DNA from: Sphacelaria rigidula
Taxonomy: Eukaryota; Phaeophyceae; Sphacelariales
Direction of reading: 5' to 3'
Assembly: GCA_964200075.2 (NCBI GenBank)
Contig: CAXNAA020000113.1
Location: forward strand, 1-27,631
DNA length: 27,631 nucleotides
Both the position numbers and the translations under genes were made by a program. Below the pieces are notes generated by a model. It did not search any database. It saw nothing but the letters and a program-made list of their open reading frames with translations, and had not been told where the DNA came from. This document shows, piece after piece, positions 1 through 25,130 of this stretch; the stretch's first letter is position 1; the number at the start of each line of letters is the position of its first letter.

Positions 1-1012
1 TGGGCAATCAGGCCGAAGAAATCGTGGATTTGGTGATATGAACCCGTGATGATTCGTCCTAACCGTGCAGTAGTTACATTTCCAAAACTCATGGCAATAT
101 TTGTAGTTTTCAGAGGTAAACATTCAGCATAGCTGCGTGTTCTGCTTCGCCTTCCTAACGGAACTGAAATGATTATATCACTGTATGTTGGCACCCACAC
201 TGAACTCGAGGAGTCGTATGCTACACACTAAAATAATCACGAAGTTGATGTACCCCCCGCATCAAACTCAAGTAGTTAGTGTAAGCCAGACGAAGTTCAA
301 GTATTTAAGTATGTAGTACGCACTTGTTTCCCCCCACCAACCCCCCCCCGCCTCCAACTTTTTTCCTTTTCTTCGATTCCTTAAACTTGTGGTGGTATTC
401 TGTACTTGAATTTTTTTTGACCCACTCTTGCTTCAACAGCTTGAAGTCAGGAAATTATTTTCTGTCATATTCCGTGCCGTTGGTGTTACGCTGTCAGCGC
501 AGTCTTTTACCGTAGTACAGAGTTGTACAGTGCCACACAAAAGCAGCAGCGAGGGTCGCTCACATGGCAGATGAAGCAGGAAAGGGGCGGCAAATAGCAA
601 GCAACAGCAATGGGCTGATATTGGGTGGGGCTCCACACCTGAGGTGCCCGACGGCTAATGGGCTTTCTCAAAGAGCGGTGTGCTTCTGTGTGTTGTCTGG
701 AGTGTGCATAGGCTGATCATGATCGAATTAGGACGTTGTGTAGTTGCGCCGGCCATGGACGATACTAACAGCGCGACGCTCACAGCACGCTCTGCGCGAT
801 TTTTGTCCATATTGTCACCGTTTCTCGTTGATCAGATCCGTTGACCGCCAGCTACCGACCGGCATCAACGGTGGGGAAGTTTGCGTTGTTGGTGATTATC
901 ATATCCTCTCCAAGTGCTGCGGTGATCGACTCTCTTGTGATCCAATTCACTGCTTTTGGGTACATATACTCGACTTCGCGACCCGTGCTGCAAACAGCCA
1001 GCGTTTTCACAG

Positions 1013-1945
1013 ATAGCTAGTCATAGTATATAGTACTTTTCATCTGAAACAGGAGATTTGTGTAATTTTTTCGTAGTCGGCGATTTTCAATGTTTTTTTC
1101 GCGTGCCAGCGCTCATGCCAGCGACCGGTTGATTCCAACGTTTGGGAGTCGGGAGATACTAGGCATCCGCTCTACATTCCGAAGAGAAAATTGTCTTTGT
1201 ACTTACCCATTGAACGACTTCCGAGCTGAGTTGACAGAGAGTGTTCTTGATCGTTTTTGGTCTAAAACCTATTTTTTTCGGCTCTAGCGCGATGAATAGG
1301 TGAAAATAAGACATATGGGTTCGTAAAATCATCCATAAGAGTGATCGAAATTGGTTCACCCTCGCCTGTGCTATGCAGAGCTTGGTCAGGCAATTTTCGT
1401 TTTTGGGTACTTTTTGAATTTTCTTGTGTAGTATCCGTCCTTGACGCTTATAAGTCCCAGCGTCGGTAGATATTAGGAAGAAAAGCAGGTAGTGCTCAGA
1501 ATACAATCCTCAATTTGTGTTGGGGTGCTACGGAGTAAGTATCCGGTTTATCAGGGGGTGTTATCGACCATCACTGGTCCAAAAACGCAGTTCTTGGGCT
1601 CGAGCGCAGTGAATAGGTAGGATTAAAAAAATATATCATCTCCATAAGTTCACGAAAACGATCGGGATTGCTTCAATCAAGCAAAAATACTGAAGGGTCA
1701 CAACCTGGGGCTGGGTAGTCTCAGGACCCCCGAAAACCAGTCAGCCTCTGAGTCGTTCAACAATGAGCGCAGATGTGATCTGATATCGAAAGTTGGAGGG
1801 GATGCCTAGTATCTCCCGAACTTCAAACTTCGGTATCAAAAATTCACTGAGATAAGCGGTGGCACGCAAGAAACACTTTCGAATAGCCCGAATGCGAAAA
1901 AAGGACGAACATTTTCTACATCAGATATTAATTACTGAAGCTATG
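1013..1945. repeat. Long imperfect inverted repeat, possible MITE/foldback element relic
   Basis: The arms at about 1013-1236 and 1733-1945 are collinear reverse complements with small indels. The best block is a 19/19 match (1149-1167 against 1801-1819). Further paired blocks are GCGTGCCA at 1101-1108 against TGGCACGC at 1860-1867, TTTTTCG near 1067-1073 against CGAAAAA from 1895, and CATTGAACGACT at 1208-1219 against 1751-1765. Spacing between blocks is nearly equal in both arms (66 and 66 nt, 28 and 28 nt, 41 and 36 nt), which argues against chance. The spacer of about 500 nt encodes nothing recognisable. The outer ends are fuzzy and I found no target-site duplication. A degraded non-autonomous DNA transposon is the simplest reading; a local inverted duplication is the alternative. 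Confidence 0.7.
1281..1618 (+). repeat. Direct repeat pair inside the inverted-repeat element
   Basis: A 21-base word recurs in the same orientation at 1281-1301 (GCTCTAGCGCGATGAATAGG then T) and 1598-1618, with three differences. Similarity continues weakly downstream, both copies reaching a CATCCATAAG / CATCTCCATAAG motif. The copies start 317 bases apart, both in the spacer of the inverted repeat, so the structure has internal direct as well as terminal inverted symmetry. Confidence 0.55.
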
Positions 1946-2102
1946 TCATCCGCTTCATTTCGCATTATAGTGAGCGTCTGAAGTCACACACCGGGGTCTG
2001 CTTTTCTGATACTTGCAGTTGTTCGGCTACCCTCCAACTGTATTTCACTAACTGTGCGAGCGGACACTGGGATATGCGTGCAGATGGCTTCTCTCTTCTC
2101 TT

Positions 2103-2150
2103 TGATCTGTGATGGTAGCCCGTCTGTGATCTGTGATGGCAGCCGGTCTA
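2103..2150 (+). repeat. 24-bp tandem duplication
   Basis: TGATCTGTGATGG followed by an AGCC/GTCT tail occurs at 2103 and again at 2127, giving two units of 24 bases with two or three mismatches. It is non-coding and lies about 270 bases before the first recognised exon. Confidence 0.7.
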
Positions 2151-2420
2151 CGGCACCGCCGTACGCGACCTCCCGTTGTCGTCACACTCGCCAACGCCTG
2201 TGTTTTGTCGAGTTTTGTTTCCAATTTGATGGGCTCTTAACGTAATGTTGGCTGCTGAGGATATGATGAGAGGAGTGTAGCGTTAAATTGTGTTTCTGGA
2301 GCGCGGTATAGTCACACCACGCCAGTCTGCGCTCCTCGCCTTTCCCCCCCCTAATCTTACCGTTCCTTGACGACTTTCCCCACGCCCACCACACTGTCCG
2401 ATTTTTGTTCGAAAACCCAG

Positions 2421-17771
<15,351 letters not shown>

Positions 17772-19192
17772 TCATATCTGTACGTCGTATTTTCGTTGTC
17801 ATGTCTTCGTTTTTAATTTCGTGTGAGCGTACTTTTGTAAAGTTCTTGTTAGTACCGTTTAGCTCAGTATTGAGATGTGCTTTCTGCTATGAGTGTTGCT
17901 TCGGGGGGAAGGGCTAGGGGGGAGGGGGGGGGTTAGCATTGATGAATCCGTGAGGTGGAATTGTTGGATAGAACTAGTGCGCATTACTGTGTTTTGTAAA
18001 TGTTGCGTGCTGTCAGATACGGTAGGTGTATCACTACGAAATTCCAGGCTGGGAAGAAGACGGAGGCGAACTATGAGTCACTTTTGGAATATTGCCTTTT
18101 GTTTATAATCATATTCACGCTTAGCCGTGTCACAGCGAGGTTCGGTTGATCGGCCACGATCGCTGAGAGTTGCGTCATTCCTGTTCAGTATGCTGCGCAA
18201 ACTACTGTGCGGGTTGTACATATTGTAGTATTCTTGCGTTGCATGTGACTGTCAAAAGTTGGTGTGAGGTAATAGGGGGCGTTAGTACGCCCTTGCTACC
18301 AGCAAAAGTGAAGTTCCGCATGCTCAAAACACGTGGCGAACGCTCTACAGAGCAAAATAGTAGCAAAAACGACAGTTTTAGTCCTACAGATTGTTAAAAG
18401 GATTGTTGTATTCGTGTTTTCGAGTTTTATCGTGTTTACTGTCGAGCTTGCTGTGCAACTTGTTGAGAATAGGTAATGCGACTGATGTTATCGCGGTGAA
18501 GAATTACACAAAAATGGAGTCCACGTACCCTACAGGGCGTCAACGTGCACGTGCGTCCGAGTACGTCTTGTCGCATGTTTCTCTCAAGTGGGTGCTGCGA
18601 CATGACTCCGCCGTGATGCCACGTGTCCTACGCTGTAAACGTCGGCTAGCAAACACAGTAGGGTGGGCCACAACGGGACTCGTGGATGCATGGGAGTCAG
18701 CGTGAGGCGATGAACATTTCCGCGCTCTTTCGTAGAGCCGACGCGATACCCGCGTTGGGTTGACGGAACACTAAACAGGATATATCAAGATCATGGTTGT
18801 TCTCAACCTCATGGAGGCTGTCCTGCCGTTCGGCCGAACCCGTGAAATAGGAGTACATATTTTTTCGCCCACCCACGACGGCGTGTGGGCAACCCGCGAA
18901 ATATTTGCTGCCTAATCGCAGTGACGCATCAGCGCAACTAACGGAGCCGCAGTCGCCTCTTCGAGTTCCGACGATATCAGCGTAGTTCACTCGCTCGATA
19001 CACGCTGCCTTTCTTCTTTACATTCGCTTCAGACACTCCTGCGACACCAAACAAATATGTAAAGAGTTGCGTTGGCTAACTAGAAACCGCTCGCACACAC
19101 CCTATGTCCAATGCCCGTGTGCTACTAAAAACACGCGACGGTTCCTTTTTCACCCCCACACACAACCAAAGGCAAACTCCCCAACGTGTACT
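17772..19192. other. Convergent intergenic region / 3' flanks
   Basis: About 1.4 kb between the stop of the BEACH gene and the stop of the minus-strand gene. TGTAA occurs at 17835, a possible polyadenylation signal of the kind used in some algae. Frames of up to about 105 codons exist on both strands but none has coding character or recognisable domains. The only structure noted is the G-run at 17903-17932. Confidence 0.6.
17903..17932 (+). other. G-quadruplex-like G-run
   Basis: Four runs of three to nine G are separated by AA, CTA and A, giving a strong intramolecular quadruplex pattern about 130 bases after the BEACH gene stop codon, probably in or just past the 3' UTR. A role in transcript ending or stability is only a guess. 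Confidence 0.6.
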
Positions 19193-22100
19193 TTAGGCTG
19201 AAGTACAATAATCGCTACCCCAGAACTCTTCGATCTCGGCGTCCGTGGTACGATGCTGGAGTTCATCTCTCCCGAACATACCAACGCCATTACCGTCACC
19301 ATCATCAAGGATTCTCTGAGCGTTCTGTGATCCAACGTGATCCGTCGCTAACCCCGCTGCTGCCGCCTTTTCGACCCCTCCTTGCCGCATCGGCGCTCTC
19401 ACCGTCTTAGTCATCACGGCGCAACCGATGGTCGACCTGATTGTTTTCGCTCCCAGCACTTCGAGACCTTGACGCAACTGCCCCTCGAAATTCTTGAGCC
19501 TCGTGCTCCATCCGACGCCGCCGGTACCACCACCACCACCGCCCGCGGCGGCTACCGCAGTAGGAGTAATGTTGCGGGAGGGAATTGATGGTTGCTGTTG
19601 AGCATTGTTGGTCGCGGCGGGTTGGTGACAATCGCAGGAGGACGCCGATGGTGTCTGATTTTCGGGGTTTTCCGCCGCGTCAGATAAAAGTGGTCCTCGT
19701 GGCGGGACTAGCGATTCAGCGCCGTCGTGTTGCGATTGTCTTTTCCCTCTTTTTCCTCTCTCCCCCTTTTGCGCCAGCGTATCTGCTGACCACAGCTCGT
19801 GAGATTTCGGACCTGCAGTTGTTGTTCGTGCTAGTCTGATCTCAAGGTTGCGTATCTTCTCACAGGAAATCAGAAGAAGTACGAAATTGGCGCAGACGAC
19901 AGCGGAGGCGGCGTAAGTCAAACGCATCGAAAACGATCAATGCGAGATGCTATTTCCGCACGTTGCCTGACACTCGCCGTTTTCAGCAATTTCTGGCACT
20001 GGCTCCACAACTTGCTATGCATCACTTCATCCAATGAAGATGGGGTATAACTCTTGGCAGAACGCGTAGACCTTTTTTACCGCTCCAACGTGAGCATCCC
20101 GGAATACTGTGTGTTGAGACATACTCCCTTTGATCCATAATATGAACAAGGTAAGGACAAAATGTGCTCTAACTCGAGCCAATTTGACTTTTTTTCCCGA
20201 AACGTTTTTTCCCTTGGTTTCGCCACTTTCGCGCGTTTGCCCATGACCGGTGCTTTCAAATTTCCCTCAACAAAAGGGTCTCCCACCCTAGCCGAAGTAG
20301 CTCGAAATCGCCCCCCTAACTTTGAACCTCCGGTGGGAAGCCTCCCCACTTTCTTTTGAGGTATGTCCGCTGCTGGGAGTGCTCCCCAGGGGTTGGAGTG
20401 CAAGAATTTCAATGATTTGGAAGAACCTACGGTGATTCGGCACCTCCCCGCCGGCGGCAAGGATGGTGTCGTACGGCGAGGTGCCTACAAGGCAGTCGCG
20501 GGAAAGTTCCAACCAGGGAACGATAGCCAACTATCCCCTCCTTTCCTAGTTTTTTTTTTCATCCATCCATCTGATACGAGATGGTATTTCATACCCATGC
20601 GACATCCAACAACAATTTGATCACCCACTACTCCGGAGCATTCAGTAGAAACCTCGCTCCCGTTTATGATACCGTTACCTTGTTTATATTACGGATCAGA
20701 GTGGGTACAACTCAAGTAGCCGGTAAACTCAACAGGTACCAATACGCGTCCATCCACAGAGCCACTGTACGGCTGCGCCGGTGTACCTGAATCTCCTTGA
20801 CGTCTCGAGATACCTCCGCGGCCCGCGCGCGATCCAAAACGGCATCCACGGTTGCCTCTGCGGCAACGTATCGCCTTTCTGCTTTTCTCAGCTCCCCCTT
20901 CAATGTGTCTACTTCTTCCTGCAATTGATGCAAGACGGTCCGCTCAGTCACGGACAAGTCACCAGACCCTGGAAAAACGACGTCGTCACCGTGTCGAGGC
21001 TCCGCGGCGTCTTCTTTCAATCCTTGCTGTACCAGTGTCTCATCTGCGGTGGCTCTTGCTACCCCTTCGTCGGGATCAACTGAGTCGGACCCCGTCTTGA
21101 CCACGACAGCGTAGCGCTTCCCTGGGCAGGGTGAGTAAGGCACCGCTCGGCCGTTAGCATAACTATTTCCGATAATGTCCTCGCTCTCCTCGGCACTCCT
21201 TGCGGTTCTGAAGGTTTCTATCCACGACAGATCATTGCTCGAGCGATAAGTCGCCGATGTCGTTGTCATCTCGTGGTTAACATTGTCATTTTCAGGCTTT
21301 TGCTCCCGTCTTTCTTTGTGCGCGACAACTGCAGTAGCGATCGTAGCGGTGCTGACACACCCTTTGTCGTCCATGTTACTCGCATTTTGTGGCTGATTCA
21401 CCACCGCCGGTGATGCCAAATGGGTCTCCCGAGGCACGTTCAGTACCGGGGTACGCCGCCACAACAACAGTGCTCTTTCACGATGAGGGCACTTGATGGT
21501 TGACCCAGTGCTACTTAATGAAGCATGTGAGAAGTGGTCTGGTGCCCCCTTGCTGCTGTTGTTGTCGGAAGAGGGGTCATAGTCGTATGATGAACAACAT
21601 TCACATCCCTTCCGAGTCTCATCTTCTGTGTTATGTTCCGATGTTGCTGCTGCGGTCGGGGAACGTTCTACAGACGGCTGTTCTCGCGAACCGTCGTGAT
21701 GCTTCTTCTCTGTGGATCCGGGCGGCCAGGTGCGATCATCATCTCCAATAGGCGGCCGTTCAACGAATGAGCTCCTAGCACTGTCGGCGCCGCTATCTGG
21801 GCTGTGGGACTCCCCACGATCGGCAATGTTTTCACAAGTATGCTCCTTTTCATCACTATGACTGCTGGTGTGGGGGATAACGGGGCGGGTAGAATCAGGG
21901 TCCCCATCGCTATTTTGCCCAAGACTTCTACTCTCGTTGACAGCTGTGTTGCGGTTTGTTCTTCTATACACGTGGTCAGTGTCGTCTATCACGGCCGCGC
22001 AGTTTTCTGCTTCATCTTGCAACAGACGTTCGTAGGTATCCGCCGTTTTGAGTATGGATGCCCTTCTGTTCACCTCTCCTCGTCCCGAGAGCTGGTCGCC

Positions 22101-22205
22101 CCACCGCGGTGCATGTTTTACATCGCCGTACTCACGTATGTTATCTCGATGAGGACATTCGTCTACCGAGGGTCTCTTCGTAGTAACTCCACCTTTTACC
22201 GGCAA
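19193..22205 (-). CDS. Hypothetical disordered/coiled-coil protein, three-exon model, 5' end open
   Basis: Not recognised. Exon model on the minus strand: 22205 (open) to 20787, 20052-19924, 19858-19193 (stop). Exon A (~473 codons) is Ser/Asp/Glu/Thr-rich and disordered, ending in a coiled coil (LHQLQEEVDTLKGELRKAE and onward) at donor CAG|GTACAC. Exon B (43 codons) is helical (MHSKLWSQCQKLLKTASVRQ). Exon C continues KIRNLEIRLA, then Gly/Ala-rich and polar sequence. All joins are phase 0. The acceptor before exon C follows TTCGTACTTCTTCTGATTTC and CTGTGAG. That tract, read as protein from the ATG at 19927, looks like a signal anchor, but it is better explained as a 65-nt intron's pyrimidine tract. 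No in-frame ATG opens exon A: the frame runs from a stop near 22247 with no ATG before about residue 270, so either an upstream exon is missing or translation starts internally. An ATG at 22255 is out of frame. Confidence 0.5.
20053..20786 (-). other. Large intron of the minus-strand hypothetical gene
   Basis: Inferred between donor CAG|GTACAC (20786) and acceptor TTCTGCCAAG (20053). The acceptor tract is weak. The intron is largely filled by the plus-strand broken ORF described separately, which suggests an insertion into the intron. Confidence 0.4.
20162..20620 (+). pseudogene. Unidentified interrupted ORF, possible transposon fragment
   Basis: A single plus-strand frame runs about 150 codons with one in-frame TGA at 20357-20359. 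The part after the stop reads as ordinary protein (NFNDLEEPTVIRHLPAGGKD, then VVRRGAYKAVAGKFQPG), with neither simple sequence nor Ser/Gly homopolymers. No family recognised. A GTATGT directly after the TGA codon and one G could be a splice donor, so a two-exon gene is possible, but position inside the intron of an opposite-strand gene and loss of frame favour a mobile-element remnant. Confidence 0.3.
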
Positions 22206-22636
22206 GCGGAAAGATCGAGGGGATAAAGTACAGTAAATTGTGTTGTGTGGGCCATCGTTCGGTTAAAATGAATGTCAGAAAGAGCGCCACATACGCGATC
22301 GATTGTTGGGAGTGGGGGTTATGACGTAGGTCGGGGATGTGATCAGCGTTCGAGAAGAAACATACTTTGTTGTACGAAGTACGACAGTATATATATATGT
22401 ATATATTTTTACTGAGTGTTCATGTGCTAATGCGCTGAAGCGACGAACGCTGGAGCACAGGCGACAAACTCTTGGCTAGTTTACGTGGAGCGACGCTGGA
22501 GCTGCGGTGAAACACCACCACAGGATGCAACTCGTCAGGTTGATGAGACACAAGGCAGCTCTAACCGGTGTCGTGCGGCAAAGCCACTCAATTAATTCTT
22601 GGCGGCCCTGAAAAGTGAAACAAGAACAGACTTCTA
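22206..22636. other. Intergenic spacer between hypothetical gene and retrotransposon
   Basis: About 430 bases with no supported gene. An AT run (TATATATATATGTATATATT, about 22389-22408) could be a minus-strand promoter element for the hypothetical gene or simple sequence. The first exon of that gene may lie here. Confidence 0.4.
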
Positions 22637-22820
22637 TGAGTAGGATTCTCATTATCATAGAGTGCCCTACCAGGAACCAAGATTCTAGACCCGCAGGGTA
22701 TCATCCCCGTGTCCCCGGTCATTATCCAGAATCCTCCCAGAATCCTCCAGGATCCCCGTTCCCCCAGTCACTACGCATATCATCACGACCAACTCAACGT
22801 AACGGCGTATTGTCGTCACA
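22637..22820 (-). repeat. 3' LTR of the retrotransposon
   Basis: A direct copy of 27208-27398, sharing ATTCTCATTATCAT, AGTGCCCTACCA, CATTATCCAGAATCCTCCCA, CAACGTAACGG and a common CGTCACA end. On the coding strand the LTR starts TGTGACGA. Identity is about 85% by eye, with a variable end near 22637-22645. It contains an internal AGAATCCTCC doublet. Confidence 0.85.
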
Positions 22821-22832
22821 GCACCCCCAAAG
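22821..22832 (-). promoter_or_regulatory. Candidate polypurine tract next to the 3' LTR
   Basis: On the minus strand TTTGGGGGTGC lies immediately upstream of the LTR start TGTGACG. A G-run at this position is where plus-strand DNA priming occurs in LTR elements. It is short and interrupted by T and C, so the call is positional. Confidence 0.4.
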
Positions 22833-22894
22833 CGCGTTGGACGAAAATCGATCAACAAGCTTGACTCATAGAAAACGCCAAAACGATGAGTAAG

Positions 22895-24166
22895 TCACAA
22901 CTGAATACCAAATTCACTCGTGATGCGAGCAGCAACGGCACGACTCACGCGCAATTTACGCAACTCCTTCGTAAAACGTTCCGGAGCGGCCTCAAAACTA
23001 TCCTTGAAAGACTCCCACGTACGCTCCTCAACTTCAAAATCAACCCAGTCGACCGACAGGATCAACGAACGATCATCTGCTTCTGCCACACGGACAATAC
23101 CGGCCATTTGAAATTGCCCCTGATTGCAAGCATGCTGAAACACGTCCTTAACGTCAGCCGTAACATTAAGCTGCGAGTCTGCATAGAAACGCAAACGAGC
23201 TACATGGGCGGTCTGAACACGACGCGAAACAATGCTGTGAATCTCAAACACGTACGGGTGATGAGTCCCAACCACTCTCCATGGACCAGTCCACGTCACC
23301 ATCAACTTGGGCGTAACGCCCGGACGACGCACGCGTGCATACAAGACGGGGCCTCCTACCTCAAAATTCGGCAGTTTTAGCCCCGACGAGGACCCCGCAC
23401 GTCTACGCGCACGTTCAGCGGCAACACGTTCCTGCACTTGAACATGGAAACGTTCTTGCAAGTCCAAGACTCCTTGCAATGCACGCTTAGTTTGACCATC
23501 GTCCAAAACATCACATTTCCATTCCCCCGTCGACGAAGACGCCAGCACCGACAAAGACGTCCGAGGAGCACGACCAAACATCACGTGGTACGGTGTACTA
23601 TCGTAACGACGACGATACGCTGTATTGAACGCCCATTGCACCGCAGGCAACACGTTCACCCACTCGGAAACCGCTCTACGCTGCTCGAGAAGAATAGAGC
23701 AAAGAGCACGAACTACTTCCTTGACCATGCGTTGGCACGTGCCGTTAGACCACAGAGAATACGCCACCGCAAACTGGTGATCAACGCGCAAAGCCTCTGA
23801 CAATCGGGCCAAGATCGCATTCTTGAAATGCGTGGCGGTACCACTCACCCACACACGCGGCATCCCCAGAGTCTTGCACAAATTTAGCAAAGATGGAGCG
23901 GTCGATTCAGCGGTACACACTGCTACTGGTTCCAGAGACAAGAAGTTGCTCAAATCATCCATGATTACCAAAACGTATCGAAACCTAGCATCCTCCGACA
24001 AACCTTGGGAAGCTAGCAGGCGACTCTCGCCCACGTACAAGAAGTCAAAATGAACGACTTCATTCGGCATGGTCCCATGGACCGCTTCGCCGAGCGGGCG
24101 GGGAACAACATCGCCCGCCCTCGAGTCAGCACAGTGAAGACACTGGCGGACAAACTCGCGCCACAT
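22895..24166 (-). pseudogene. Integrase core plus chromodomain-like C terminus (pol remnant)
   Basis: An intact 423-codon frame. It opens with FVRQCLHC, the CxxC half of the HHCC zinc-binding module, followed by the catalytic core. VVHFDFLYVG carries the first acid. At the second catalytic position the sequence is VSGTATHFKN, where Gly sits in place of the family's Asp (codon GGT). At the third, SNGTCQRMVKEV has Gln (CAA) in place of Glu. WAFNTAYRRRYDSTPYHVMFG is the conserved end of the core. After a basic linker, LILSVDWVDFEVEERTWES resembles a chromodomain, which in chromoviruses directs insertion to heterochromatin. The upstream half of the zinc module is in another frame. Confidence 0.85.
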
Positions 24167-25130
24167 GAGTTACTGTACCCTGCCAGACACAAAACTCTTG
24201 CAAGCGCACGAGCGTCGCAGCCACATCATGATGCCCGGCGTCGCGCATGTGCGCGCAAATCATCAGACGTACCTGCAACTGCTTGTCAAAATTCGGAATC
24301 CACAAAACGTTCCGGCCACGCACATGCACACGAAACAGACCTACGTTGGCCAAGATAGCAGTACCAACATCCGACTCGCAAGATTGCGCATCTGCATCTT
24401 CGGCCCCGAGGTCTTTTCGTTGCGCTTGGCGGACAACAGATTTGGACGGCATCGAGTCATCAGGTTCACACGGACCATACATAGCCACAGCACGCACAGG
24501 CAAAGCCGGAATATTCACCCAACGCGAAAGCAAGTAATCCCACGCGTTACGATCACCCGAAATATGGGAAATCGAGTAACGATACTGGCCAAGAACAGGT
24601 TTCTAACCCTCCCAACGTTGTGCCAATACCTTCGATACAGACGTAACGCACGCTTCCGGGTTGACAATATACACGGGATTTCGGGGATCCGTGAAAATGT
24701 GCACGCCATCCCACAAAAGATGTTCCAAAGGACGAAAAGTGCTCACGATAGCAGAACCTTCCTTGTCAATTGTGGCCCAACGCAACTGCGAACCCTTGAA
24801 ATTACCACAGAGGAAAACCAGCGGTGCATGCGTCATATCCTCAACCGGCAAGCATCTTTGCATTTCAACTCTAGGCACCTGCGTGACAAAACTACCCCAA
24901 TGGCACTCAGATGCATCCGGGAATATCAACACCTGACAATCAGGACGAGGATGGAACTGCGTCATAGCATGAGCCACCAGATCCTTCGCTGCCGCTCACG
25001 CCTGCAGCCTGCCCTCCGTCCACAATGCAGCCTTCTTCGGAACCGCCATATCCGGACTGGACCACCCCACCTGCAAGTTCCGTAACACCAACCCGAGCGC
25101 CAAAAGAGCCGCCATGCACGACGCCAACTA
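24126..25130 (-). pseudogene. RT N-terminal stub, RNase H and HHCC region (pol remnant)
   Basis: One frame interrupted by TAG at 25128-25130, TGA at 24996-24998 and TAG at 24603-24605. After the first stop, LLALGLVLRNLQVGWSSPDM and AVPKK match the very start of a Ty3-type RT. The sequence then jumps near 25030 directly to LVAHAMTQFHPRPDC and the RNase H motifs FPDASECHWGSFVTQ, FKGSQLRWATIDKEG and IFTDPRNPVYIVNP, so the RT palm with its catalytic aspartates is absent. The frame goes on through ISHISGDRNAWDYLLSRW to the HH of the integrase zinc module (AHMRDAGHHDV). A one-base frameshift near 24165 breaks the link to the integrase frame. Confidence 0.85.

Larger units (their letters stand above)
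1..2420. other. Non-coding 5' region (upstream intron or flank of the BEACH gene)
   Basis: No open frame here has a recognisable domain or sustained coding character. Short ORFs are under about 115 codons and cross repeat structure. A pyrimidine-rich tract runs through about 324-420. A long inverted repeat occupies roughly 1013-1945. The last ~80 bases (from about 2340) are pyrimidine-rich and end in AAAACCCAG at 2420, a good splice acceptor, so at least the 3' part is probably intron of the plus-strand gene that follows. Whether the 5' part is intron or true upstream flank cannot be decided from the sequence. Confidence 0.6.

Noticed and set aside
744-1016. 90-codon plus-strand ORF with several Cys/His residues
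   Set aside because: No recognisable zinc-finger spacing, low coding character, and its end runs into the arm of the inverted repeat.
18391-18990. ORFs of about 100 codons on both strands in the convergent intergenic region
   Set aside because: Codon composition is unlike the neighbouring genes and there is no domain; expected by chance over 1.4 kb.
24165-25085. 306-codon plus-strand ORF
   Set aside because: It is the antisense shadow of the RNase H and integrase region, rich in Arg/His/Thr as antisense frames usually are.
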